In this document: positions 1 to 6,363 of the stretch, in pieces | How the letters are laid out: each line of letters opens with the position of its first letter | Position numbering within the stretch: position 1 is the stretch's first letter | Source of the DNA: Opitutia bacterium | GTDB taxonomy: Bacteria; Verrucomicrobiota; Verrucomicrobiia; Opitutales; JANYEO01 | Length of the DNA stretch: 8,849 bases | Assembly: GCA_025363025.1 (NCBI GenBank) | Contig: JANYEO010000148.1 | Span: forward strand, 1-8,849 | Direction of reading: 5' to 3' | Notes under the pieces: model-generated | Seen by the model: the letters and a program-made list of their open reading frames with translations, nothing else | Told to the model about the DNA's origin: nothing | Databases searched by the model: none | Translations under genes and position numbers: made by a program

Positions 1-170
1 ACCGGGGCTCCGATATCCAAGCCATTCACACTTTCATCAAAAAAAACAACCAACCGTTCCGTCCGCGTAAACAAATGCGTAGACCCAAAGAATAATATAC
101 TCACAACTGCAAGGACAATAGCTCCGACAACAAAAACACCGATAATAGCTGGATTAGCTTTGTGAGACAT
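1..170 (-). CDS. MCE/MlaD-domain (PqiB-like) lipid transport protein, N-terminal part only
   Basis: This is a 56-codon fragment that runs off the left edge of the window; its ATG is at 168-170 on the minus strand. It starts MSHKANPAIIGVFVVGAIVL, a short cytoplasmic N-terminus followed by one hydrophobic helix (about residues 8-28). After a basic/acidic patch comes FFDESVNGLDIGAPV, which matches the opening strand of an MCE (mammalian cell entry) domain, where SVNGL.xGAPV is typical. Proteins of this family (PqiB, YebT/LetB, MlaD) are anchored in the inner membrane and form periplasmic rings or tunnels that move lipids between the membranes. The TRTERLVVFF stretch and the immediate MCE start fit the PqiB-like branch better than MlaD, but only the first MCE strand is visible, so the number of domains is unknown. 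No clear Shine-Dalgarno sequence precedes the start. It is transcribed divergently from the peptidase gene at 283. Confidence 0.82.
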   Translation of the reverse strand, partial: MSHKANPAIIGVFVVGAIVLAVVSILFFGSTHLFTRTERLVVFFDESVNGLDIGAP

Positions 171-223
171 TTAATCAAGGGTAATTCCTGGAATATATAC
201 GCATAAACTGACTTTGACCAGCG

Positions 224-235
224 GAAATGCATTTC
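224..235. repeat. 12-bp perfect palindrome between divergent genes
   Basis: GAAATGCATTTC is a perfect palindrome in the 112-bp gap between the divergent MCE and peptidase genes. Allowing a 3-nt bulge, the arms extend through flanking CCA and TGG. It lies where a repressor or activator of either gene could bind. A few palindromes of this length are expected by chance in a window this size, so an operator role is only a suggestion from position. Confidence 0.3.
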
Positions 236-282
236 TGGATTTTAAAGCATAAAAGGATTATCAACAGAAAAAATAGAGGGAG

Positions 283-1740
283 TTGCCATCAACAACCATT
301 TATGCAAAGCTTATCGATACCGCTATGACGCCTATCCCCTCTTCTTTTCCCCAGTCCACAAACAACCCAATTAATGCAACAAACGCACCGGCAACGCCAG
401 TTGTCAATATCAGTAAAAAAACAACCCTGAGTTGGCTCACAACTGAAGTAAAAACAGCTGCAGCCATTCAAAGTCGTACAGCCAAACTAGCTGCAGATCA
501 AATACCCCTTACCCAGGATGTAGTCCGAGAGCTCAACATCCCTCCCTCTGTTCTGATTGAGACACGGGAAGGAAATCATACAAAAGGCAGAGGTAGTGGC
601 TTCCCTATTCACCCCAAATTAATTGTAACGGCACGTCATTGCATTGAAACTACTTCCGGTGTTCGCACGGGCACAGTCACCTTACCTAACGGCTTATGGG
701 GAGATAAAAAACAACAAATACGCCCTATTCGTTATCATCTTTTTTCACCAACAGGAGCAGTCATTACGATCGAGTTAAGAGATGCTGATGGACACCCTTT
801 AAAAGGTCACATTATTGATAGTCGGCTAAAGGGAGCTATGATTTCCAAAAATTTTACTTTCGATGAAAATCTTCCCGACATTGCATTAATCGAATTAGAA
901 GAACCTTTAAATCTACCAAAAAACTCCATCCCCCCCTTATTGGATGATGCTAGTATAGAGCACCTACTGCTCGAACAATCCCCTAAACGGCTCGTAGGCT
1001 GCCCCTCATCAAAAATCAAAGCTGATAATAATCAGGATAAAAAAAAATATGGGCCTATTCTCAAAGATAGACCTATGCATATTTCAGACAGAGGTGTCTC
1101 CAAGGCATTTCAACCCCATGGAGATTCCAACAACGCACTTTACTGGGAACAAGCACAAGGTGTACTCTGTTACCCAGGAAACTCTGGTGGGGCTCTTATC
1201 GCCTCGAAAGATGGTATTCCTTATTATTCTGGGGTTATGGTGGCTAAGCATTCAACAACTAGCGTCCTACTCCCACTCAAAGGTAAAGTCATGACAGACC
1301 TTATTTTACCTACTTTAAATGCAATCAACGAAGCAGAAAACAAAGATGCTAAAGTGCAATTAAAAACATTAGAATACATACCTAATGATCCAAAAGCCTC
1401 AACTTTAGAATGGGTAAAAAATATTCTCCATCAGCTACTACCTGAAGTAGCCCAAGATGCTATATTTACTTGGAGGCTTGAAAAAGCAATTGCCGATGAA
1501 AACTTCACCGCACTATACAAAGCCTTTCAAGCTAAAGGCCCTGTAAGCGCAATTGATATACTGAGTATTAAAGACAGCGAAGACTGCACCCTATACCTCA
1601 AGCTAATCAGCACTTGGAAGACAGAAAGCCTTCAAACAATCTACACTCATTTAACGGCTGCAGAAAAAAGTACATGCATGGAAATGAAAGATAAAAAGGG
1701 GCAAACTACTGCAACCTATTTAAGTTTAAAAGGCGCATAA
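283..1740 (+). CDS. Trypsin-fold (S1/V8-like) serine peptidase with C-terminal helical extension
   Basis: A 485-residue protein with a chymotrypsin-fold protease core at about residues 85-345. The motif GRGSGF (102-107) precedes the catalytic histidine in TARHC (His119). Asp199 in PDIALIELEEPL and Ser301 in PGNSGGALI complete the triad, so the enzyme should be active. The oxyanion-hole glycine and the family's GNSGG signature are intact. There is no signal peptide; the first 45 residues are rich in Ser, Thr, Asn and Pro and look disordered. Residues 370-485 form a helical tail in which two stretches (about 408-441 and 448-482) can be aligned: LYKAF...IKDSEDCTLYLKL against IYTHL...MKDKKGQTTATYLSL. 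They loosely resemble ankyrin-type units. The chosen start is TTG at 283 after a GAGGGAG that lies too close; ATG at 325 (residue 15) is an alternative with no ribosome-binding site. The gene is not obviously in an operon. Cleavage specificity cannot be read from the sequence. Confidence 0.85.
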   Translation: MPSTTIYAKLIDTAMTPIPSSFPQSTNNPINATNAPATPVVNISKKTTLSWLTTEVKTAAAIQSRTAKLAADQIPLTQDVVRELNIPPSVLIETREGNHTKGRGSGFPIHPKLIVTARHCIETTSGVRTGTVTLPNGLWGDKKQQIRPIRYHLFSPTGAVITIELRDADGHPLKGHIIDSRLKGAMISKNFTFDENLPDIALIELEEPLNLPKNSIPPLLDDASIEHLLLEQSPKRLVGCPSSKIKADNNQDKKKYGPILKDRPMHISDRGVSKAFQPHGDSNNALYWEQAQGVLCYPGNSGGALIASKDGIPYYSGVMVAKHSTTSVLLPLKGKVMTDLILPTLNAINEAENKDAKVQLKTLEYIPNDPKASTLEWVKNILHQLLPEVAQDAIFTWRLEKAIADENFTALYKAFQAKGPVSAIDILSIKDSEDCTLYLKLISTWKTESLQTIYTHLTAAEKSTCMEMKDKKGQTTATYLSLKGA

Positions 1741-1892
1741 CTACTTAATCACCAAAGGAAATATTCAAAAAATAAAACAATCCCGCCCACAATGTTAACC
1801 TATTAAATAATAAAATTAACATTGACACGCGACATATACCCACACAGAAAGTCCCCTATTCACAAAATCCTTAAAGCCCAGCCATCACCTTT
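1741..1892. other. Intergenic gap with AT-rich inverted repeat
   Basis: A 152-bp non-coding stretch between the peptidase and the first BPL_N gene. It contains AATGTTAA (1791-1798) and its exact inverse TTAACATT (1816-1823), separated by 17 AT-rich bases. The stem would be weak and has no following T-tract, so it is not a convincing terminator; it could be a spaced operator. A TTGACA hexamer at 1822-1827 overlaps the right arm, but no acceptable -10 box follows at 16-18 bp. There is no Shine-Dalgarno sequence before the ATG at 1893. Confidence 0.35.
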
Positions 1893-2846
1893 ATGCTATT
1901 CTTCAAGCAATTTCTTCTTCACACGCTTACAACCCTCAGTACTTGGCTGGATGGCTCTTCCCTGCCTCCAGCTCACGAAAGCACGCTTACGCCCCCTGCG
2001 CTTTCTCGAAACGTCATCTATATTTATAACGGCCCTGGCACAGCCTCGGCCTATGTATGGGGGGCGACGGTTACCCTGGCACAAGTATTAGCCGATAATA
2101 TTTATACATTCGAACACATCGGGCCAGACGACATCAAAGCCGGCACATGGGCAGATAATGCAGCCCTCTTCATCATGCCAGGTGGGGCAGATTTGCCTTA
2201 TTTAGAGCACTTAACCCCCGAAGGCAATGTTGCTATTCGAAGCTATGTTGCAAATGGCGGTTCTTATATGGGTTTTTGTGCAGGCTCTTACTATGGAGGC
2301 GATAAAGTAGTATTTGCTCCAGGTACAGATATGGAAGTCATCGGTCCTCGCCCTCTCCATTTCTTTGAAGGCACACTCTATGGTCCTGTCCTCGCCCCAT
2401 ACGACTATGCATCAACTGCCGGTGCTCGCATTGCTAACGTACTATTAACCGACGAATCTGAAGCCCCCGGGAAAACGTTGCAGTTTTTTTACAATGGCGG
2501 CGGTACATTTATTAATGCCATCCATACGCATAACACCACCCTCCTTGGTTATTACACCAATCACCCTCTTAATTTCCCAGAAGATAAAGCCTATGCCGCT
2601 ATTGGTCTTAGCCTCTTAACTGAAGGGGCACCCGCGGTTATTGAAACGTCCTACGAAGCCGGCAAAGCTATCCTCCTTGGCTGCCATCCAGAAATGCCCA
2701 CCGCTTTCCTAAAAGCTTCATACTGGGTTACGCGAGATCCTCATATCGGAGAAATGCTGCCAACTCTAGAAGCTACCAACACCGATCGCCTAGCCTTCAT
2801 GGCCCTCTTATGCAAACGTCTAGGGCTTAGCACAAAAGCATTTTAA
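1893..2846 (+). CDS. BPL_N-domain (class I glutamine amidotransferase-like) protein, paralogue 1
   Basis: A 317-residue protein of the BPL_N family, named after the N-terminal domain of eukaryotic biotin-protein ligases and also found as stand-alone bacterial proteins of unknown function. The domain covers about residues 40-312. Features visible are FIMPGGAD (93-100), the nucleophile elbow in GGSYMGFCAGSYYGG with Cys129, a YNGGGTF segment (200-206), and GCHPEMP, which supplies His265 and Glu267 for a Cys-His-Glu arrangement as in glutamine amidotransferases. No biotin-ligase catalytic domain follows, so it should not be called a ligase. The N-terminus (MLFFKQFLLHTLTTL) could be a weak signal peptide ending near residues 25-30. 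It shares the YGP, NGGG, HPE and terminal CxRLGL blocks with the downstream gene, 52 bp away on the same strand. The two are probably co-transcribed paralogues. The substrate is unknown. Confidence 0.75.
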   Translation: MLFFKQFLLHTLTTLSTWLDGSSLPPAHESTLTPPALSRNVIYIYNGPGTASAYVWGATVTLAQVLADNIYTFEHIGPDDIKAGTWADNAALFIMPGGADLPYLEHLTPEGNVAIRSYVANGGSYMGFCAGSYYGGDKVVFAPGTDMEVIGPRPLHFFEGTLYGPVLAPYDYASTAGARIANVLLTDESEAPGKTLQFFYNGGGTFINAIHTHNTTLLGYYTNHPLNFPEDKAYAAIGLSLLTEGAPAVIETSYEAGKAILLGCHPEMPTAFLKASYWVTRDPHIGEMLPTLEATNTDRLAFMALLCKRLGLSTKAF

Positions 2847-2898
2847 CCTAAAATTTCAATAACACATTCTTTTTAAAAACCGCACCCTTCATCATATC

Positions 2899-3948
2899 AT
2901 GAAGCTTTTTTTATCATACATAGCTCGCAGGTCACTCATAGCTTTAAGCCTTTTGTGCACTCCTCTTTCCTTTGCACTTCCCACGCGTATCTTGGTTTAT
3001 AGCGGAGAAGGGACAGATCTATCTCTTGTCGAAGGCACCATCAATGGCTTAGAATCTACGTTATTAGAGCAAACTTATACTATCGAACGCATTGATGCAG
3101 CCACCTTACAAAATGAACCCCTCGACCCTAGTGATATTGCCCTCATATTCATCCCCGGGGGTACAGGCTCTAGCGCTTATGCTGCCGCACTTGGCGAAAC
3201 TGGCCTTAGGAATATCGCACACTACGTAGCAGCCGGCGGACGCTTTGCAGGGGCCTGCGCGGGTGGCGCCCTCATGGCTCGCACTATTATTTATACCCTA
3301 CCCAACGGGCAATTACTCGAAGTCCATCATCCGAATGACACATTTCTCTTTGATGGCATAGCTTATGGTCCCGCTATTACCACTTATAACTCAGAATCCA
3401 GTGGTCAAAGCGCATCTGCGCCCGTATTTAATTGGATAGCCCCTGATCAAGCAGATATAACAGAAATCGTCGCAACCCTTCCCGAATCACTCCATCTTTA
3501 CTGGAATGGCGGCTGCCTATTCGTTCCCTCGCTACACCTTAAAAATTCAACTCCCAGGGCAATTAGTTCACCGAATACCAACACGTGCACTACCTGCCTT
3601 AATTATGCCAGCCCCTTGCACCCCCCCATTGCTGAGTTAGTAGAAAACCAGGCTCCAGAACGCCCGAATAATCCGGCACTCATTATTGGCCAATACGGAC
3701 AAGGGCAATATCTCTTGACAGGGGCTCACCCAGAGCTCGGAACGACAAGTTACTTAACACAACTTTTCAGAAATCAAATCAGGGGCGCTATAACACATAT
3801 TCAAGCAATAGGGTTTGCGGGCAGCCTCTCTATTTTTAGACTAACAGACCCAAATACAACTGCCCTTGTCCTCGCCCTATGCCTACACCGTCTAGGCCTC
3901 CAAGTCCGCAACTGGGAACAATTCATTCCCTCTGACCTCCCCTTTTAA
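2899..3948 (+). CDS. Exported BPL_N-domain (class I glutamine amidotransferase-like) protein, paralogue 2
   Basis: A 349-residue protein. It starts with a Sec signal peptide: basic ARR at 9-11, a hydrophobic core LIALSLLCTPL, and probable signal peptidase I cleavage after Ala26 (SFA|LP). Cys20 is not in a lipobox. The mature part is a BPL_N domain with FIPGGTG (84-90), the nucleophile elbow GACAGGAL (Cys120), a WNGGCLF segment (202-208), and GAHPELG (His277, Glu279), so the Cys-His-Glu set is kept and the protein would act in the periplasm. An insertion at about residues 218-258, with a CTTC pair (230-233), is absent from the upstream paralogue. It follows that gene after 52 bp with no Shine-Dalgarno sequence (the ATG is preceded by TCATCATATC). 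The last 57 bp overlap the 3' end of miaA on the other strand. The function is unknown; an amidase or peptidase-like role on envelope material is conceivable but is inference. Confidence 0.77.
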   Translation: MKLFLSYIARRSLIALSLLCTPLSFALPTRILVYSGEGTDLSLVEGTINGLESTLLEQTYTIERIDAATLQNEPLDPSDIALIFIPGGTGSSAYAAALGETGLRNIAHYVAAGGRFAGACAGGALMARTIIYTLPNGQLLEVHHPNDTFLFDGIAYGPAITTYNSESSGQSASAPVFNWIAPDQADITEIVATLPESLHLYWNGGCLFVPSLHLKNSTPRAISSPNTNTCTTCLNYASPLHPPIAELVENQAPERPNNPALIIGQYGQGQYLLTGAHPELGTTSYLTQLFRNQIRGAITHIQAIGFAGSLSIFRLTDPNTTALVLALCLHRLGLQVRNWEQFIPSDLPF

Positions 3949-4842
3949 AGGGTCATCCAAATTCATTGTATAATCAACCGGTATCTGGTTGCGGAAAAAC
4001 GTACGTTGTTTTTTCAACAGCTGGGTTGTATTTTTAATAATCAACGCCTCTAACGCCTCTTTTGTCGTAATCTCCCCTTTAAGAAAAGCAATTGTTTCCC
4101 GGTACCCAATCGTATTACACGCTACCACATTTTCTAAGAGCCCTTGGGTTATTAAATACTCCACTTCCTTAATAAGGCCTGCCTCCATCATAGCTTTAGC
4201 TCGGGCTGCTATGCGTGCTTTTAAAACCTCTGCACTACGTTCCAGCAAGCATACTCTTTTAATATACCCCTCAAAAGGCGATTTTACTAAATCCCACTCA
4301 GCCTCGAGTACCGGAAGGCTTTTCCCCGTTGTAAGTACTCGTTCTAGCGCTTTACTTACCCGTCTAGGGTTATGGATGTCTAATCTCCCAAATCCCTCTG
4401 GGCTTTTTTCTTTAAGCAGGCGTAACCATCCCTTCAGGCCTTCTGTTTCGCCTATTTGCTTAACTCGCATACTCACCTCATCCGGCACCTCAACCGCATC
4501 TAATACCGGGGCAAAAAATGTTTTTAAATAAAAACCACTCCCTCCTGTTATCAATAGCGGCTTGCCCTTGGCCGCTACAGCTTTAACCACTTGTAAAGCA
4601 AGTGCCACATAATCTTTAATCGTAAACTTACCCCCAACGGGCACGCAATCAAGCCCATGGTGGGGCACCCGCGCTTGTTCTGCTTTTGTGGGTTTGGCCG
4701 TCCCAACATCCATCCCTTGGTAGAGAGCGGTCGAGTCACAATAAAGAATCTCCGCCCCATTTGCTTCTGCCCATACAAGCCCCAGCTCTGTCTTTCCTAC
4801 CGCAGTCGGGCCCGTTAATACATAAAGATAAGGGGATGTCAT
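3892..4842 (-). CDS. miaA: tRNA dimethylallyltransferase (tRNA A37 prenylation)
   Basis: A 316-residue MiaA of normal length. The enzyme transfers the dimethylallyl group of DMAPP to N6 of A37 in tRNAs that read UNN codons, giving i6A37, which stabilises codon-anticodon pairing. The P-loop GPTAVGKT is at 11-18. The substrate-recognition and catalytic block DSTALYQGMDVGTAKPT is at 36-52, where Asp36 corresponds to the family's catalytic aspartate. Then come HHGLD (61-65), ITGGSGFYLKTFFAPV (98-113), HNPRRVSKALE (157-167), NTIGYRE (243-249) and the basic KKQRTFFRNQ (277-286). All core motifs are intact. The gene starts 12 bp after the stop of the nucleoside hydrolase gene, so the two are very likely one transcript. 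Its own ribosome-binding site is poor, which suggests translational coupling. The stop at 3892-3894 lies inside the 3' end of the opposing BPL_N gene. Confidence 0.96.
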   Translation of the reverse strand: MTSPYLYVLTGPTAVGKTELGLVWAEANGAEILYCDSTALYQGMDVGTAKPTKAEQARVPHHGLDCVPVGGKFTIKDYVALALQVVKAVAAKGKPLLITGGSGFYLKTFFAPVLDAVEVPDEVSMRVKQIGETEGLKGWLRLLKEKSPEGFGRLDIHNPRRVSKALERVLTTGKSLPVLEAEWDLVKSPFEGYIKRVCLLERSAEVLKARIAARAKAMMEAGLIKEVEYLITQGLLENVVACNTIGYRETIAFLKGEITTKEALEALIIKNTTQLLKKQRTFFRNQIPVDYTMNLDDPLKGEVRGNELFPVADLEA

Positions 4843-4854
4843 CGTTCTATATGC

Positions 4855-5829
4855 TTAAAAATTCCAAACACGTGATTCAAAAAAGCTTTTAAAAGCCTCC
4901 GCCTCTACCGCTACCGCCACATCAACATTCAGCCCACTTTCATCTCTATCTCTTCTTCTGCGCGTATCGCCAACCGTAGCCCCAGCAGTCCATTTGCCTT
5001 CAGTCTCAATATCCACATGCAAACGCTCTAGCCTTACAAACTGCCGGTTAATCGCAACCCCCATCGCTAAAGGGTCATGCAAGGGAAAGCCCCCTATGTT
5101 ATCTGCCTCCCGGTAAAACTCCGCATAAAAAGCCGTACAATCGACAACAAATTGAGCAATAGCCGATGGGTGCAATCGCAATAATTCATACACACGCTCG
5201 GCACTCATAATCACCTCACTCGTTACATCAAGCCCTACTAACAAAGGGTGCTTGATTGTTTCAAAAACAATAGCCGCAGCCTCTGGGTCTGCCCATATAT
5301 TAAACTCTGCCACAGCCGTCATATTACCGGGCACCCGAATAGCGCCTCCCATAATAATCATTTCACCCATACACCGCATACACTCAGGTGCCTCCTGGCA
5401 GGCCAATGCAATATTTGTTAAAGGCCCCAAGGTTACTAAAGTAAGCCTTGCCCCATATTCCTTTGCCATCGACACAAGCACCCCTGTGGCCTCGGGCAAA
5501 TTAGAGGGGACCATCACATCTTTATAACGTAACTGGCTCCCATCATAGTATTGGTCCAACTCCCCCAGCCCATCCGCTCCATGGATGCTTTTTCCAACAT
5601 GCAACGCTCGTTTTAAAGGTCGAGCAGCCCCTATCCCCACCAATATATCTTCACGACTTACAAGCTTCAATAAACGGTAAACATTCTTAACCGCCTGAAC
5701 AACATCCGTATTCCCTGCTACCACGGTAATAGCCTTCACCTCCAGCTCAGGGGAGCTTAAGGCAAGCAAAAGCGCCAAAGCATCATCTACCCCTCCATCC
5801 GTATCAATTATACAAGGCCTAGCTTTCAT
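4855..5829 (-). CDS. Inosine-uridine-preferring nucleoside hydrolase family protein
   Basis: A 324-residue protein of the IUNH family, which cleaves the N-glycosidic bond of ribonucleosides to give ribose and free base (nucleoside salvage), usually in the cytoplasm. The calcium- and ribose-binding signature near the N-terminus is DTDGGVDDA (9-17). It keeps the aspartates but has Gly for the usual Pro of DTDPGxDDA. Further family blocks are VTLGPLTNIALA (132-143), IMGGAIRVPGNMT (159-171), AEFNIWADPEAA (174-185), and the C-terminal active-site region FPLHDPLAMG (248-257) with His251 and Asp252. No signal peptide is present. The ATG is preceded by AAGGTGAG at good spacing, one of the few strong ribosome-binding sites here. 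It is the first gene of a two-gene minus-strand unit with miaA. Base preference (purine or pyrimidine nucleosides) cannot be decided from the sequence. Confidence 0.93.
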   Translation of the reverse strand: MKARPCIIDTDGGVDDALALLLALSSPELEVKAITVVAGNTDVVQAVKNVYRLLKLVSREDILVGIGAARPLKRALHVGKSIHGADGLGELDQYYDGSQLRYKDVMVPSNLPEATGVLVSMAKEYGARLTLVTLGPLTNIALACQEAPECMRCMGEMIIMGGAIRVPGNMTAVAEFNIWADPEAAAIVFETIKHPLLVGLDVTSEVIMSAERVYELLRLHPSAIAQFVVDCTAFYAEFYREADNIGGFPLHDPLAMGVAINRQFVRLERLHVDIETEGKWTAGATVGDTRRRRDRDESGLNVDVAVAVEAEAFKSFFESRVWNF

Positions 5830-5973
5830 AGTGGCTCACCTTAAATTTTTTCTAACAAATGGACAAGCTTAGGCTCTAAAAAATTATTGCAGTCATTTAA
5901 AAAATTCATACATTCCCCTACACTTCTTATGCAGTCTAATATTTACTTATTCTCCATACATCAAAGGCTCTTT
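5830..5973. other. Divergent intergenic gap, no firm promoter
   Basis: A 144-bp AT-rich gap between the nucleoside hydrolase (minus) and the small secreted protein (plus). I see no good sigma70 pair on either strand. A GG-N10-GC spacing occurs at 5861-5875 on the plus strand, but the flanking bases do not fit a sigma54 site. The heptamer TGCAGTC occurs twice, at 5888-5894 and 5930-5936, which may be chance. Confidence 0.3.
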
Positions 5974-6309
5974 ATGAACTTCAAAAAATTATTCCTTCTA
6001 GTGAGTTGTATAGCCCTGCTTCCAACTATCTCCTCTTTCGCCGCAGGAGATGAAGAAAGAGTAGAGCCTGACGAGCCAGAAACCTCGCCTATCTCTACTG
6101 ACCATCCAAAAACTCCACCTGATCCAGTTCAGCTAACTCCCACTGGCTCAGCTCATGAAGCAACTGACTCACCTGATGAAATAATGCTACGTGTCTTTAG
6201 GACTCATCAAGACATAAACTCACCTCGCACACAAAGCCTATCTCTGGAAAGCCGCCCATCACTCTTCCAACGCCTCTGCTGCTGCTGTTTTTCTGGTACA
6301 ACATCATAA
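5974..6309 (+). CDS. Small secreted acidic/proline-rich protein with C-terminal tetracysteine run
   Basis: An unrecognised 111-residue protein. The ATG at 5974 is chosen because AAAGG lies 6 nt upstream and because it begins a textbook Sec signal peptide: MNFKK, hydrophobic LFLLVSCIALLPTI, and cleavage after SSFA or SSFAA (residue 23 or 24). The frame is open back to a TTG at 5887, but that would bury the signal peptide. The mature part (about 25-70) is acidic and rich in Pro, Thr and Ser and is probably disordered. A short amphipathic part (70-100) follows. The end is FQRLCCCCFSGTTS, with Cys102-105 consecutive. A cysteine run beside a basic and aromatic residue is unusual in an exported bacterial protein and could be a site for metal binding, disulfide cross-linking or acylation. 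The gene converges with the signalling gene at 6364 across a 54-bp gap that holds no visible terminator hairpin. Confidence 0.6.
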   Translation: MNFKKLFLLVSCIALLPTISSFAAGDEERVEPDEPETSPISTDHPKTPPDPVQLTPTGSAHEATDSPDEIMLRVFRTHQDINSPRTQSLSLESRPSLFQRLCCCCFSGTTS

Positions 6310-6363
6310 ACACCCTAACCCTCAGCTTAACGCATTACTAATAGCCCCTTTCTTAAAAAATTC

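Noticed and set aside
1822..1850. TTGACA hexamer as a sigma70 promoter for the first BPL_N gene
   Set aside because: No acceptable -10 box lies 16-18 bp downstream; the only TATA-like stretch (1835-1840) is 7 bp away.
2070..2095. TGGCACA...TTAGC as a second sigma54 promoter
   Set aside because: It lies inside the BPL_N coding sequence and the GG-to-GC spacing is 11 instead of 10.
1893..3948. Annotation of the tandem genes as biotin-protein ligases
   Set aside because: Only the amidotransferase-like N-terminal family domain is present; no ligase catalytic domain follows.
3938..3953. CCCTTTTAAAGGG as a terminator
   Set aside because: The arms meet with almost no loop, there is no T-tract, and it lies in overlapping coding DNA.
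3989..4531. Plus-strand 180-codon open frame
   Set aside because: It is antisense to miaA, which has every family motif; the antisense translation has no recognisable features.
5860..5876. GG-N10-GC upstream of the small secreted protein as a sigma54 site
   Set aside because: Spacing is right, but the sequence reads TGGACAA...AGGCT, missing the CAC and TT parts of the consensus.
5887..5973. TTG at 5887 as the start of the small secreted protein
   Set aside because: It would place 29 residues before a clear signal peptide; the ATG at 5974 has a ribosome-binding site.
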